Part shown: piece by piece, positions 36,248 to 44,369 of the stretch | Position numbering within the stretch: position 1 is the stretch's first letter | Layout: the number at the start of each line of letters is the position of its first letter | Assembly (NCBI RefSeq): GCF_900109465.1 | Contig: NZ_FOAZ01000024.1 | Location: 1-64,000, forward strand | From: Streptacidiphilus jiangxiensis | GTDB taxonomy: Bacteria > Actinomycetota > Actinomycetes > Streptomycetales > Streptomycetaceae | Direction of reading: 5' to 3' | DNA: 64,000 bases | Notes under the pieces: generated by a model | Databases searched by the model: none | Seen by the model: only the letters and a program-made list of their open reading frames with translations | Told to the model about the DNA's origin: nothing | Made by a program: the position numbers and the translations under genes

Positions 36248-37105
36248 GTGAGCGACATCGCGCGAGTAGGAGTGGTCGGCTGCGGCCTGATGGGGTCCGG
36301 CATCGCGGAGGTCTTCGCGCGCTCGGGACTGGACGTCAAGGTCTCCGAGGCCACCGGCGAGGCGCTGGAACTGGGACGCACCCGCATCACCACCTCTCTC
36401 GACACCGCGGTCCGCCGCGGCAAGCTCAGCGAGGAGGACCGCGACGACGCGCTGTCCCGGATCTCCTTCACCACCGAACTGGCCGACTTCGCCGACCGCG
36501 ACCTGGTCGTCGAGGCCGTCGCCGAGCGCGAGGACATCAAGGTCGCGATCTTCGAGACGCTCGACCGCGTCGTCGAGCGGCGTGACGCGATCCTGGCGTC
36601 CAACACCTCCTCGATCCCGATCGTCAAGCTCGCCTCGGCCACCAGCCGGCCCGAGCAGGTGCTCGGCATCCACTTCTTCAACCCGGCACCGGTGCAGAAG
36701 CTCGTCGAGATCATCCCGACGCTCACCACCTCCGCGGAGACCGTCGCCCGCGCCGAGGCGTTCACCCGCGGGGCGCTCGTCAAGGACCCGATCCGCGCCC
36801 GCGACCGCGCCGGCTTCGTCGTCAACGCGCTGCTGGTGCCCTACCTGCTCTCCGCGGTCCGCATGTTCGAGTCCGGCATCGCCACGGCCGAGGACATCGA
36901 CAAGGGCATGGAGGCCGGCTGCGCCCACCCGATGGGCCCGCTGCGTCTGTGCGACCTGATCGGCCTGGACACCATCGTCTCCATCGCCGACTCGATGTAC
37001 GAGGAGTTCAAGGAGCCCCTGTACGCGGCCCCGCCGCTGCTGCAGCGCATGGTCGACGCGGGCCTGCTGGGCCGCAAGTCCGGCCGCGGCTTCTACCAGT
37101 ACTGA
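36248..37105 (+). CDS. 3-hydroxybutyryl-CoA dehydrogenase
   Basis: A 285-residue 3-hydroxyacyl-CoA dehydrogenase. The NAD fold VGVVGCGLMGSGIAEVFA, the His-containing GIHFFNPAPVQKLVEI catalytic segment, NTSSI, and a C-terminal domain with GAGCAHPMGPLRL-like EAGCAHPMGPLRLCDLIG define the family. It reversibly oxidises (S)-3-hydroxybutyryl-CoA in fatty-acid or butyrate/PHB metabolism and supplies reduced CoA units. GTG start with AACTGGGG upstream. The C-terminus GRKSGRGFYQY is standard, so the gene is complete. Confidence 0.94.
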   Translation: MSDIARVGVVGCGLMGSGIAEVFARSGLDVKVSEATGEALELGRTRITTSLDTAVRRGKLSEEDRDDALSRISFTTELADFADRDLVVEAVAEREDIKVAIFETLDRVVERRDAILASNTSSIPIVKLASATSRPEQVLGIHFFNPAPVQKLVEIIPTLTTSAETVARAEAFTRGALVKDPIRARDRAGFVVNALLVPYLLSAVRMFESGIATAEDIDKGMEAGCAHPMGPLRLCDLIGLDTIVSIADSMYEEFKEPLYAAPPLLQRMVDAGLLGRKSGRGFYQY

Positions 37106-37133
37106 GCGAGCACTGTCCGTACGCAAGATGTCG

Positions 37134-37201
37134 CAGAGCGTGCGCACAGGGGGGACTGCGGGCGTCCGGTTTCGGTACGCTTCCGGTGTGCACACGCTCT
37201 G
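37134..37201. repeat. Long inverted repeat between the dehydrogenase and a small membrane gene
   Basis: CAGAGCGTGCGCACA (37134-37148) and TGTGCACACGCTCTG (37187-37201) are inverted with one mismatch in 15, separated by 38 bases that include TTTCGGTACGCTTCC. It could be a terminator with a large loop, or paired operators around a promoter for the gene at 37220. Confidence 0.65.
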
Positions 37202-37219
37202 TCCGACCGCGGGACCGCT

Positions 37220-37423
37220 GTGGTGACCGCGGTCTGGTGCCTGCTGGCCGCCGTCTGTGTCGCCGGGGCCGTCCTCGTCACGCCGCGGCTGCGGGCGTGG
37301 AACCGGCGCAAGGCGGCCGAGCACGAGGCCTGGCTGAACGACATCCAGGCGGGCGACCGTGAGGTCAGCCTGATGGAGGAGATCCACCGGCGGCGCTCGC
37401 CGCAGCACGAGCGCCGCGAGTAG
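37220..37423 (+). CDS. Small membrane protein, unknown function (67 aa)
   Basis: One N-terminal hydrophobic segment (VWCLLAAVCVAGAVLV, about residues 4-22) is followed by a charged cytoplasmic-looking tail rich in Arg and Glu (LRAWNRRKAAEHEAWLND, EEIHRRRSPQHERRE). Two GTG codons start it in tandem. No known domain. It converges on the DUF1059 gene with 15 bp between stops. Confidence 0.65.
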   Translation: MVTAVWCLLAAVCVAGAVLVTPRLRAWNRRKAAEHEAWLNDIQAGDREVSLMEEIHRRRSPQHERRE

Positions 37424-37438
37424 TGGGAACGGTGGGGA

Positions 37439-37630
37439 TCAGGCGCCGGTCAGCGCCTCGTCCTTGAGGGCAGCGCGGATCTCGGTGCGGAGCTGCGGGG
37501 TGTCCGTCTCCCCGTGGACCGAGACGGCGTGTTCGGCGGCGGCGCGGACGACTTCCTCCTCCGCACCGGAGATGGTCAGCGTGCAGCCCGACTCGCTGGG
37601 AAAATCACGGCAGTCGGCAACCTTGCGCAT
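37439..37630 (-). CDS. DUF1059-family small protein
   Basis: A 63-residue protein, MRKVADCRDFPSESGCTLTI with SGAEEEVVRAAAEHAVSVHG, matches the small DUF1059 domain. Two cysteines and three acidic/His residues recur in the family, whose function is unknown. AGGAGAGGAGG lies just before the ATG, so expression looks strong. Confidence 0.82.
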   Translation of the reverse strand: MRKVADCRDFPSESGCTLTISGAEEEVVRAAAEHAVSVHGETDTPQLRTEIRAALKDEALTGA

Positions 37631-37693
37631 GGGATGCCTCCTCTCCTTGCTGCTCCCAGTATCGACCCGGGGGTCCGCCGCCGCCCGCAGGCG

Positions 37694-38569
37694 TCAGGCG
37701 GTGCGACCCTCCGCGACGTTCGGGTCGGGCCGCAGGCCGTCCAGCGGGTCGCCGGGGCCGCGCGGGTCCGGCGCGGGGACGAAGGTCAGCTGCACCATGC
37801 CGCGAGTGGTGCCCTCCGGCGGGTTGCCGGCCCGGTGCAGGCAGCGGGTGGTGTTGACGAAGGCGCCGTGGCCCGCGGGCGCGACGAACGGCACGACCCG
37901 CCGGGGGTCGTCCAACTGCCGTCGGGCCGGCCCCTTGGCCCAGCCCTGCCCGAGGAAGCCGCTGCGCATCAGGCGGCGGGTGCTCGGCACGGGGTGCAGC
38001 CGGAACGCCCCTCCCTCCGCGGTCACCCCCTCGCTGATCTGCACGAAGTACTTCAGCGTCGAGGTCGGATGCTGGTCGCAGTGCCAGAGGTTGCCGTAGT
38101 GGTGGAAGCCGCGTTCGTGCTCCGGGAGGTGGGCGATCCGCCACATCCGGACGTGCTGCACCCGCCACCGGCCGCCGTAGTAGGCGTCGAGCGCGCTCAG
38201 CACCGGGGCGTTCAGCAGCTCCCGCAGGACCGGGACCCGGTCCACCGGGTCGAGCACGTAGCGGACCGCGTCCTTGATCCGGCCGCCCATGTCGACGGTG
38301 ACCGTCGGGTCGTCGATGAGCTTCTCGTAGCCGGCCCGGACCTCCTCGATCAGGCCGGGGCGGTAGCCGGGGTCCAGCACGGCGAAGCCGTTCCGGTCGG
38401 CGGCGGTGGCCAGCGCGTGCCCGGCGGCGTCGGCGGGGACCGCCGGTACGGAGCGGGATCGCGCCAACACACGTTGCTGACCGCGGTTGTTCTCGTGCCA
38501 TGCGTCGTTGCCCCAGTAGAGCCGCGCCGCTTCCAGTGCCACCAGGCCCGGAATCCTGCCGTCCCCCAC
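37694..38569 (-). CDS. Phytanoyl-CoA dioxygenase-like Fe(II)/2OG oxygenase
   Basis: A 291-residue protein with the facial triad HxD in LWHCDQHP and a distal His in TTRCLHRAGNPP, followed by the 2-oxoglutarate-binding Arg in TTRGMVQLTF. This is the PhyH branch, which hydroxylates acyl-CoAs or secondary metabolites. The GTG at 38569 has GGGGGAGG five bases upstream and a promoter lies 25-60 bp further up. It faces away from the polysaccharide cluster, and a functional link is not shown. Confidence 0.82.
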   Translation of the reverse strand: MGDGRIPGLVALEAARLYWGNDAWHENNRGQQRVLARSRSVPAVPADAAGHALATAADRNGFAVLDPGYRPGLIEEVRAGYEKLIDDPTVTVDMGGRIKDAVRYVLDPVDRVPVLRELLNAPVLSALDAYYGGRWRVQHVRMWRIAHLPEHERGFHHYGNLWHCDQHPTSTLKYFVQISEGVTAEGGAFRLHPVPSTRRLMRSGFLGQGWAKGPARRQLDDPRRVVPFVAPAGHGAFVNTTRCLHRAGNPPEGTTRGMVQLTFVPAPDPRGPGDPLDGLRPDPNVAEGRTA

Positions 38570-38600
38570 CTGACCTCCCCCGTCTTTACTGGATCTCCAC

Positions 38601-38629
38601 AAGGTAGAGGCAGCGGACGAGACGATCAA
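38601..38629 (-). promoter_or_regulatory. Promoter of the PhyH-like gene
   Basis: On the minus strand TTGATC (38629-38624), a 17-base spacer and TACCTT (38606-38601) make a good sigma-70-type promoter. The start of transcription would be about 25 bases before the GTG. Confidence 0.6.
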
Positions 38630-38761
38630 TACCCCTGACAAGTAAGGTTTCTGACTCCCAAGCGGCCGTGCACAGGCAAGGACAAGCGGCTATCCAGCCC
38701 TTTTGAGCTGGCCTCAGAAGTGTTGTGGATCAGCCGAGTTCCGCAAATCGACGCCCGCCGG

Positions 38762-38771
38762 ACACATGTGT
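38762..38771. promoter_or_regulatory. Palindrome in the presumptive promoter of the polysaccharide cluster
   Basis: ACACATGTGT is a perfect 10-bp palindrome about 95 bp upstream of the first cluster gene, next to an AT-rich GCTTATTGTGTG. The 236 bases between 38630 and 38865 hold no gene. This is where the operon promoter should lie, but I cannot point to a convincing -35/-10 pair. Confidence 0.35.
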
Positions 38772-38865
38772 GCTTATTGTGTGGGCGTACGCTGCGTCGA
38801 GAACGCGGCCTTCTCTGCACGTCCCTCTCAGCACGTCCTGTCTCCCCGACGCGGTGAAGGACTTG

Positions 38866-40080
38866 ATGACCACCACACGCACCAAGGCCGTTGTCGCGGC
38901 CGAGACCGACCTTTCCGCGCTCCTGGACCGCCTGCTGCGGCTCGCCGAGACGGGACTGCCGGCCATGTACCGACCCGAGCGGAAGACCTTCGTCTTCACC
39001 CGGGCCGCCGTGACCCCGGCCGTGCTCGGCGCCGAGCCGCGGCTGGAGGACCGTGGCGAGAGCGTGCGCTACGCCGCCATCACCGTGCTGGGCGCCAAGC
39101 TGCTGCCCGAGGACCGGCAGCGGCCGATCTTCGGCGGCCTGACCGCGGCGGAGTACGCGGGCGTCCTGGTCGAACAGCTGCCCGGCGTCGGCAATCTCGG
39201 CGACGCCGCGCTGGTGACCTGGGCCGCCGCGGACACCCGCCACCCGAAGCTCGACGACGCGCTGGCCCGGCTCGCGGCGCTGGACGACCTCGACGAGGGC
39301 GCCGCACAGCCGCGCTACACCGTCGAGGCCGCCTGGGTGCTCTCCGCGCTCTGCGCAGCCCGCGGCCTGACCGACGCGACCGGTGTGGAACGCCGCCTGC
39401 AGACCGCCCGGGACCGCCTGCTGCGCGCCCGGCTCGGCGCCGGCCCGCTCTTCCCGCACGCGACCGGCCCCGGCCTGCTGCCCTGGTACCGGGCCCATGT
39501 GGGCTGCTTCGCCGACCAGACCTACCCGCTGCAGGCGCTCGCCCGGGCGCACGCGTCCACCGAGGGCGGCGACCCGGCCGCACTGGCCGCGGCCGACGCC
39601 TGCGCCGCCCGCATCTGCGAGCTCCAGGGCGAGGGCGGCCAGTGGTGGTGGCACTACGACGCCCGCCACGGCACGGTCGTCGAGGGTTACCCGGTCTACA
39701 GCGTCCACCAGCACGCGATGGCCCCCACCGCACTGCTCGACCTCACCGAGGCCGGCGGCGCGGACCACGGTGAGGCGATCCGGCGCGGACTGCGGTGGAT
39801 GACGCAGGTGCCGGAGCTGCGCGAGGCGCCGGGCGGCGGCACGCCCGAGCCGATGATCCACGACGACCTCGGGGTGACCTGGCGCAAGGTGTTCCGCGGC
39901 GACCCGCGCAAGGCCGTCCGCGCGGCACGCGGCGTGGGCAGCCTGCTCGTCCCCGGCCTGCGCCTGGAACCCCTGGAGCGGCTCTACCCGCCGGTCGCGC
40001 TGGACCGCGAGTGCCGTCCCTACGAGTTCGGCTGGATGCTGCACGCCTGGCTCGGCTCGCTCGACTCCCCTGAGAGGTAG
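38866..40080 (+). CDS. Alpha/alpha-toroid (terpene-cyclase-like fold) protein heading the polysaccharide operon
   Basis: A 404-residue soluble protein with repeating Ala/Leu-rich helices and one clear QW-type motif (QxxxGxW) in ELQGEGGQWWWHYDARHG. This motif and the helix pattern fit the six- or seven-hairpin barrel of squalene-cyclase/prenyltransferase and some glycan-active enzymes. The DxDD motif of class II terpene cyclases is not seen, so terpene cyclisation is unlikely. A role on an undecaprenyl-linked glycan or as a hydrolase/lyase would fit the location. ATG 38866 has AAGGAC eight bases upstream. It is 5 bp before the WecG-like gene. Confidence 0.7.
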   Translation: MTTTRTKAVVAAETDLSALLDRLLRLAETGLPAMYRPERKTFVFTRAAVTPAVLGAEPRLEDRGESVRYAAITVLGAKLLPEDRQRPIFGGLTAAEYAGVLVEQLPGVGNLGDAALVTWAAADTRHPKLDDALARLAALDDLDEGAAQPRYTVEAAWVLSALCAARGLTDATGVERRLQTARDRLLRARLGAGPLFPHATGPGLLPWYRAHVGCFADQTYPLQALARAHASTEGGDPAALAAADACAARICELQGEGGQWWWHYDARHGTVVEGYPVYSVHQHAMAPTALLDLTEAGGADHGEAIRRGLRWMTQVPELREAPGGGTPEPMIHDDLGVTWRKVFRGDPRKAVRAARGVGSLLVPGLRLEPLERLYPPVALDRECRPYEFGWMLHAWLGSLDSPER

Positions 40081-40085
40081 GGATC

Positions 40086-40880
40086 GTGACCGAACATCAG
40101 GGGCCGCCCCGGCGCCAGGTGCTGGGGGTCGGCATCGACCCGCTGACCCTGGCCCAGGCCGTCGAGGCGTGCGCGCGCGCCGCCGACGAGGGCCGCCGGC
40201 TGGAGGTGGGCGTCGTCAACGCCGCCAAGCTGGTCACCATGCGCAAGGACCCGCGCCTGGCCGACGCGGTCACCGGCTGCGACCTGGTGCTGGCCGACGG
40301 CCAGGCCGTGGTGTGGGCCGCCCGGCTGCTGCGCGCACCGCTCCCGGAGCGGGTGGCCGGGATCGACCTGTTCCAGCACCTGCTGGCGGAGGCCGAGCAG
40401 CGCGGCCTGTCGGTCTACTTCCTCGGCGCGCGGCGCGAGGCGCTCGACGCGATGCTGGCCAACCTGGCCGAGCGGCATCCGCGGCTGCGCGTGGCCGGCG
40501 CCCGGGACGGCTACTTCACCGATGCCGAGCAGTCGCAGGTCGCCGACGCGATCGCGGCCAGCGGCGCCCAGCTGCTCTTCCTCGGCATGACCTCGCCGAA
40601 GAAGGAGCTCTTCACCGCCGCCTACGGCGAGCGGACCGGCGTGCGGGTCGTCCACGGCGTGGGCGGCTCGTTCGACGTGCTCGCCGGGGTCACCCGCCGC
40701 GCGCCCGAGGTCTGGCAGCGCCTGGGCCTGGAGTGGCTCTACCGGGTGGCCCAGGAGCCGCGCCGGCTGGGCCGCCGCTATCTGGTCACCAACGTCCAGT
40801 TCGTGGCCATGACCGCGCGGGCGATGCTCGCGCGCACCGCAGAACCGTCGCAACCGCCGGCACCGGCAGGAGGTAACTGA
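40086..40880 (+). CDS. WecG/TagA/CpsF-family glycosyltransferase
   Basis: A 264-residue GT26 enzyme with GVVNAAKLVTMRKDP, the acidic LVLADGQAVVWAARLL, YFLGARREALDAML and the C-terminal PEVWQRLGLEWLYR...PRRLGRRYL signature. Family members transfer ManNAc (TagA), ManNAcA (WecG) or related sugars from UDP to a polyprenyl-diphosphate-linked GlcNAc, forming the first disaccharide of teichoic acid or enterobacterial common antigen. With the following two genes it predicts the same step here, possibly with ManNAcA. GTG start; the stop overlaps the next start as TGATG. Confidence 0.92.
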   Translation: MTEHQGPPRRQVLGVGIDPLTLAQAVEACARAADEGRRLEVGVVNAAKLVTMRKDPRLADAVTGCDLVLADGQAVVWAARLLRAPLPERVAGIDLFQHLLAEAEQRGLSVYFLGARREALDAMLANLAERHPRLRVAGARDGYFTDAEQSQVADAIAASGAQLLFLGMTSPKKELFTAAYGERTGVRVVHGVGGSFDVLAGVTRRAPEVWQRLGLEWLYRVAQEPRRLGRRYLVTNVQFVAMTARAMLARTAEPSQPPAPAGGN

Positions 40881-42166
40881 TGCGCGTGGTCGTGGTCGGT
40901 CAGGGGTACGTGGGGCTGCCGCTCGCGGTGCGGGCGGCCGAGGTCGGGCATGAGGTGATCGGGTACGACGTGGACGGCGGCCGGATCAAGCGGCTGGCGG
41001 CCGGCGAGTCCTACGTCGAGGACGTCTCCTCGGAGCGGCTGCGCGCCGTGCTCGCGTCCGGCGCCTACCGCGCGAGCGACGCCGCCCGCGACTGCGGCGG
41101 CTTCGACGTGGCCGTGGTGACCGTGCCCACCCCGCTGCGCGAGGGCGTGCCGGACCTCAGCTACATCGAGGAGTCGGCGCGCACCCTCAGCCGCTACCTG
41201 CGTCCCGGCGCGACGGTGGTGCTGGAGTCGACCACCTACCCGGGCACCACCCAGGACCTGTTCGGGCCGCTGCTGGAGGACGGCTCGGGCCTGGCCGCCG
41301 GGGCCGACTTCCACCTCGGGTACAGCCCCGAGCGGATCGATCCGGGCAACACCGTCTGGGGCTTCCAGCAGACGCCCAAGGTGGTCTCCGGTGTCGACGC
41401 CGCCTCCCGGGAGGCGGTCGCCTCCTTCTACGGCCAACTGGTCGACACCGTGGTGCCGGTGGCCTCCCCCAAGGAGGCCGAGCTGGCCAAGCTGCTGGAG
41501 AACACCTTCCGGCACGTCAACATCGCGCTCGTCAACGAGATCGCCATGTTCGCCCGCCACCTGGACATCGACGTGTGGCAGGCCATCGACGCGGCCGCGA
41601 CCAAGCCGTTCGGCTTCATGCGGTTCACCCCCGGCCCGGGGGTGGGCGGCCACTGCCTGCCGATCGACCCGTCCTACCTCTCCTGGCGGGTGCAGCGCGA
41701 ACTCGGCCAGAGCTTCCGCTTCGTGGAGCTCGCCAACGACATCAACAACCACATGCCCGAGTACGTGACCCGCCGCCTGATCGAGGCGTTCAACGCGCAG
41801 CGCCGCTCGGTCAACGGCTCGCGGATCCTGCTGCTCGGCCTCGCGTACAAGAAGAACACCGGCGACGCCCGGGAGTCGCCCGCGCTGCGCGTGGCCCGGC
41901 TCCTGCTCGACCTGGGCGCGGAGGTGCACGCCGCCGACCCGCACGTGGTCGAGCCGCCCGAGGTCGACGCGCGGCTCGCCCGCGTGGAGCTGACCGCCGA
42001 GGAGTTGGGCGCAGCCGACGCGGTGGTGGTGCTGACCGACCACGACAGCTTCGACTGGGAGCTGGTGCGCAGCCACGCCCGCTACGTGCTGGACTGCCGT
42101 CGCCGCCTGGCCGGTGACGCCGCCGCGGTGGACGCGGCGGCCGGTGCCGAGGTAGAGGTGCTCTGA
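40880..42166 (+). CDS. UDP-sugar 6-dehydrogenase (UDP-ManNAc dehydrogenase-type)
   Basis: A 428-residue dehydrogenase with the NAD motif VVVVGQGYVGLPLAVRAAE, the TTYPGTT segment, GYSPERIDPGN, and the catalytic Cys in GPGVGGHCLPIDPSYLSW. The SPERIDPGN and GHCxPxDPxxL combination is typical of WecC/WbpA/Ugd-type enzymes that oxidise C6 of UDP-N-acetylhexosamines. With WecB next door, UDP-ManNAcA is the likely product. ATG overlaps the preceding TGA and is preceded by GGAGG. Confidence 0.93.
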   Translation: MRVVVVGQGYVGLPLAVRAAEVGHEVIGYDVDGGRIKRLAAGESYVEDVSSERLRAVLASGAYRASDAARDCGGFDVAVVTVPTPLREGVPDLSYIEESARTLSRYLRPGATVVLESTTYPGTTQDLFGPLLEDGSGLAAGADFHLGYSPERIDPGNTVWGFQQTPKVVSGVDAASREAVASFYGQLVDTVVPVASPKEAELAKLLENTFRHVNIALVNEIAMFARHLDIDVWQAIDAAATKPFGFMRFTPGPGVGGHCLPIDPSYLSWRVQRELGQSFRFVELANDINNHMPEYVTRRLIEAFNAQRRSVNGSRILLLGLAYKKNTGDARESPALRVARLLLDLGAEVHAADPHVVEPPEVDARLARVELTAEELGAADAVVVLTDHDSFDWELVRSHARYVLDCRRRLAGDAAAVDAAAGAEVEVL

Positions 42167-42171
42167 GACTG

Positions 42172-43332
42172 ATGCGGATCGTCTGCGTGGTGGGGGCACG
42201 CCCCAACTTCATGAAGGTCAAGCCGGTGATGGACGCGCTGGAACAGCGCGGCGCCGAGGTCGTGCTCGTGCACACCGGCCAGCACTACGACCCGGCGATG
42301 AACGACGTCTTCTTCGCCGACCTCGGCATCCGGCGGCCGGACCGAAGCCTCGGCGTCGGCTCCGGCAGCCACGCCGAGCAGACGGCCCGGGTGATGACCG
42401 GGTTCGAGCCGCTGCTGGCCGAGGTCGCCCCCGACGCGGTGGTCGTCGTCGGCGACATCAACTCCACCGTGGCCTGCGCCCTGGTGACCGCCAAGGCCGG
42501 TCCACTGCTGGCACACGTCGAGGCGGGCCTGCGCAGCCGCGACTGGCGGATGCCGGAGGAGGTCAACCGCGTCGTCACCGACCGGCTCAGCGACTACCTG
42601 CTGGCCCCGTCCGAGGACGCGGTGGTCAACCTCCGCGCGGAGGGCTACCGCGAGGACCAGATCCACCTGGTCGGCAACGTCATGATCGACTCGCTGCTGG
42701 CGAACCTGCCGCGCGCCCGGGTGGGCGGCGCGCTGGAGCGCCTCGGTCTGCGGCCGGGCGCGTACGGCCTGGTGACGCTGCACCGGCCCGCCAACGTCGA
42801 CGACCCGGCCGTCCTGGCGGGCATGCTCAAGGCGCTCGGCGAGGTGGCGCAGCACTGTCCGCTGCTGCTGCCCGCGCACCCGCGCGCGGCCGACAAGCTC
42901 ACCGCGCTGGGGGTTCCCGAGGGGGTGCGGCTGGTGCCGCCCGCCGGCTACCTGGACTTCCTCGCGCTCCAGGCGTCCGCCCGGATCGTGCTGACGGACT
43001 CGGGCGGCATCCAGGAGGAGACCACGGCCCTGGGCGTGCCGTGTGTGACGCTGCGGGAGAACACCGAGCGGCCGATCACGGTCTCCGAGGGCACCAACGT
43101 CCTGGCGGGGGTGGAGCCCGAGGGGATCGTCCGCACCACGCTGGCGGTCCTGGCGGCTCCTCCGCCCGCGCGGCGCCCCGCGCTGTGGGACGGCCGGGCC
43201 GGTGAGCGGATCGCCGAGGTCCTGCTGACCGGCGGTCCCGCGGGCGGGCGTCCACGGCCCACCGACGTGGTGTCCGCCGACCCGCGGCCCGCCGACTCAC
43301 AGAATCAACCGGCGCAAAGCCCTCTCGTCTGA
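42172..43332 (+). CDS. wecB: UDP-N-acetylglucosamine 2-epimerase (non-hydrolysing)
   Basis: A 386-residue GT-B-fold epimerase. Motifs: VGARPNFMKVKPVMDAL, VLVHTGQHYDPAMND, GDINSTVACAL, HVEAGLRSRDWRMPEEVNR, VTLHRPANVDD, and TDSGGIQEETTALGVPCVTLRENTERPIT. It converts UDP-GlcNAc to UDP-ManNAc, the substrate for the dehydrogenase upstream. It lies 5 bp after that gene. The C-terminal 40 residues are Pro-rich and beyond the core. Confidence 0.95.
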   Translation: MRIVCVVGARPNFMKVKPVMDALEQRGAEVVLVHTGQHYDPAMNDVFFADLGIRRPDRSLGVGSGSHAEQTARVMTGFEPLLAEVAPDAVVVVGDINSTVACALVTAKAGPLLAHVEAGLRSRDWRMPEEVNRVVTDRLSDYLLAPSEDAVVNLRAEGYREDQIHLVGNVMIDSLLANLPRARVGGALERLGLRPGAYGLVTLHRPANVDDPAVLAGMLKALGEVAQHCPLLLPAHPRAADKLTALGVPEGVRLVPPAGYLDFLALQASARIVLTDSGGIQEETTALGVPCVTLRENTERPITVSEGTNVLAGVEPEGIVRTTLAVLAAPPPARRPALWDGRAGERIAEVLLTGGPAGGRPRPTDVVSADPRPADSQNQPAQSPLV

Positions 43333-43409
43333 TCACCAAAGCCCATAAGCTCGTTCGTCAGTCGCGTGTCCCCCGTAGCCGCCGACCGACCCACGGACAA
43401 GGAGACGGA

Positions 43410-44330
43410 GTGGACCTCGCCGAGATCGCGCGGGTCATGCGCAGACGCTGGTACGTCATGCTGCCGGGCCTGTTGCTGACGGGCGTGCTGGCGGCGGCGA
43501 TCATCGTCGTGCTGCCGCTGAAGTACCAGTCGCAGGCCACCGTCGAACTGCTCAACTCGCAGAAGGCGACGGTGCCCTTCGACGGCAACCCGTTCCTCAG
43601 CACGCAGACCTCGCTGACCGGCATGGCCGACAGCCTCGGCCGCAACCTGGACTCCGACGCGGCCAAGGCGGACCTCGCGAGCCGGGGCGTGACCGACACC
43701 TACAACGCGATGATCGCCGACAACGCGCAGGCACCGCTGATGTGGCTGTCCGTCACCGGCACCGACCAGGCCAAGGTGCTGGCGGAGGACACCACGCTGA
43801 CCGCGTACGCGGCCGAGCGGCTGCAGCAGTTCCAGACGCAGCAGAACGTCCCGGCGGACGCGGTGATCCGGATCGTCACCATCGTCGCGCCGCAGAGCCC
43901 GGTGGCACAGACCAAGACCCGGATCGAGTACACCGTCCTGGCCGGATTGGTCGGGCTCGCCCTGAGCCTGGCGGCGACCTTCTTCGTCGAGGCCCGCCGT
44001 CGTCCCCGCCGGGAGGACGAGGAGGCCGGGGCGGAGGAGGCGGACGAGGCAAACACCCCGGACTCGGCCATCGGCCCGGGCTCGAACTCCTCGGAGGCCG
44101 GGCCGGCGGGCGCCGGGCCGGCGGCGCCGCTCCGGCCGGAGCGCGAGACCGCCCGGATCCCGGCTCCGCCGGGCCCGGCTGCCGCAGCCATCCCCGTGCC
44201 CGAACCGGAAACCCAGCCGGATCCCGAAGCCGGGCTCGCACCGGAGAGCCCGACCGTCCAGCTGGCCGTCCTGCCCCCGTCCGGTACCGCGCCCGCGCCC
44301 GTCAAGCAGCGTTCCTCCTGGTTCGGCTGA
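43410..44330 (+). CDS. Wzz-like polysaccharide co-polymerase (chain-length determinant)
   Basis: A 306-residue membrane protein. Two helices (about 15-34 and 178-196) flank a periplasmic-type domain, with the cytoplasmic start MDLAEIARVMRRRWYVMLPG characteristic of Wzz proteins in actinobacteria. The C-terminal 100 residues are a Glu/Pro/Ala-rich cytoplasmic tail ending KQRSSWFG. No Walker motifs or Tyr cluster of a BY-kinase are seen. It probably sets chain length of the polymer. GTG start with AAGGAG upstream. It is a paralogue of 52528-54567 (N-terminal part) and 54666-55307, which share RRWY. Confidence 0.85.
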   Translation: MDLAEIARVMRRRWYVMLPGLLLTGVLAAAIIVVLPLKYQSQATVELLNSQKATVPFDGNPFLSTQTSLTGMADSLGRNLDSDAAKADLASRGVTDTYNAMIADNAQAPLMWLSVTGTDQAKVLAEDTTLTAYAAERLQQFQTQQNVPADAVIRIVTIVAPQSPVAQTKTRIEYTVLAGLVGLALSLAATFFVEARRRPRREDEEAGAEEADEANTPDSAIGPGSNSSEAGPAGAGPAAPLRPERETARIPAPPGPAAAAIPVPEPETQPDPEAGLAPESPTVQLAVLPPSGTAPAPVKQRSSWFG

Positions 44331-44369
44331 CCTTCGCCGGGCCCCGAGCCGCCCCCGAGGAGTCCCGCC

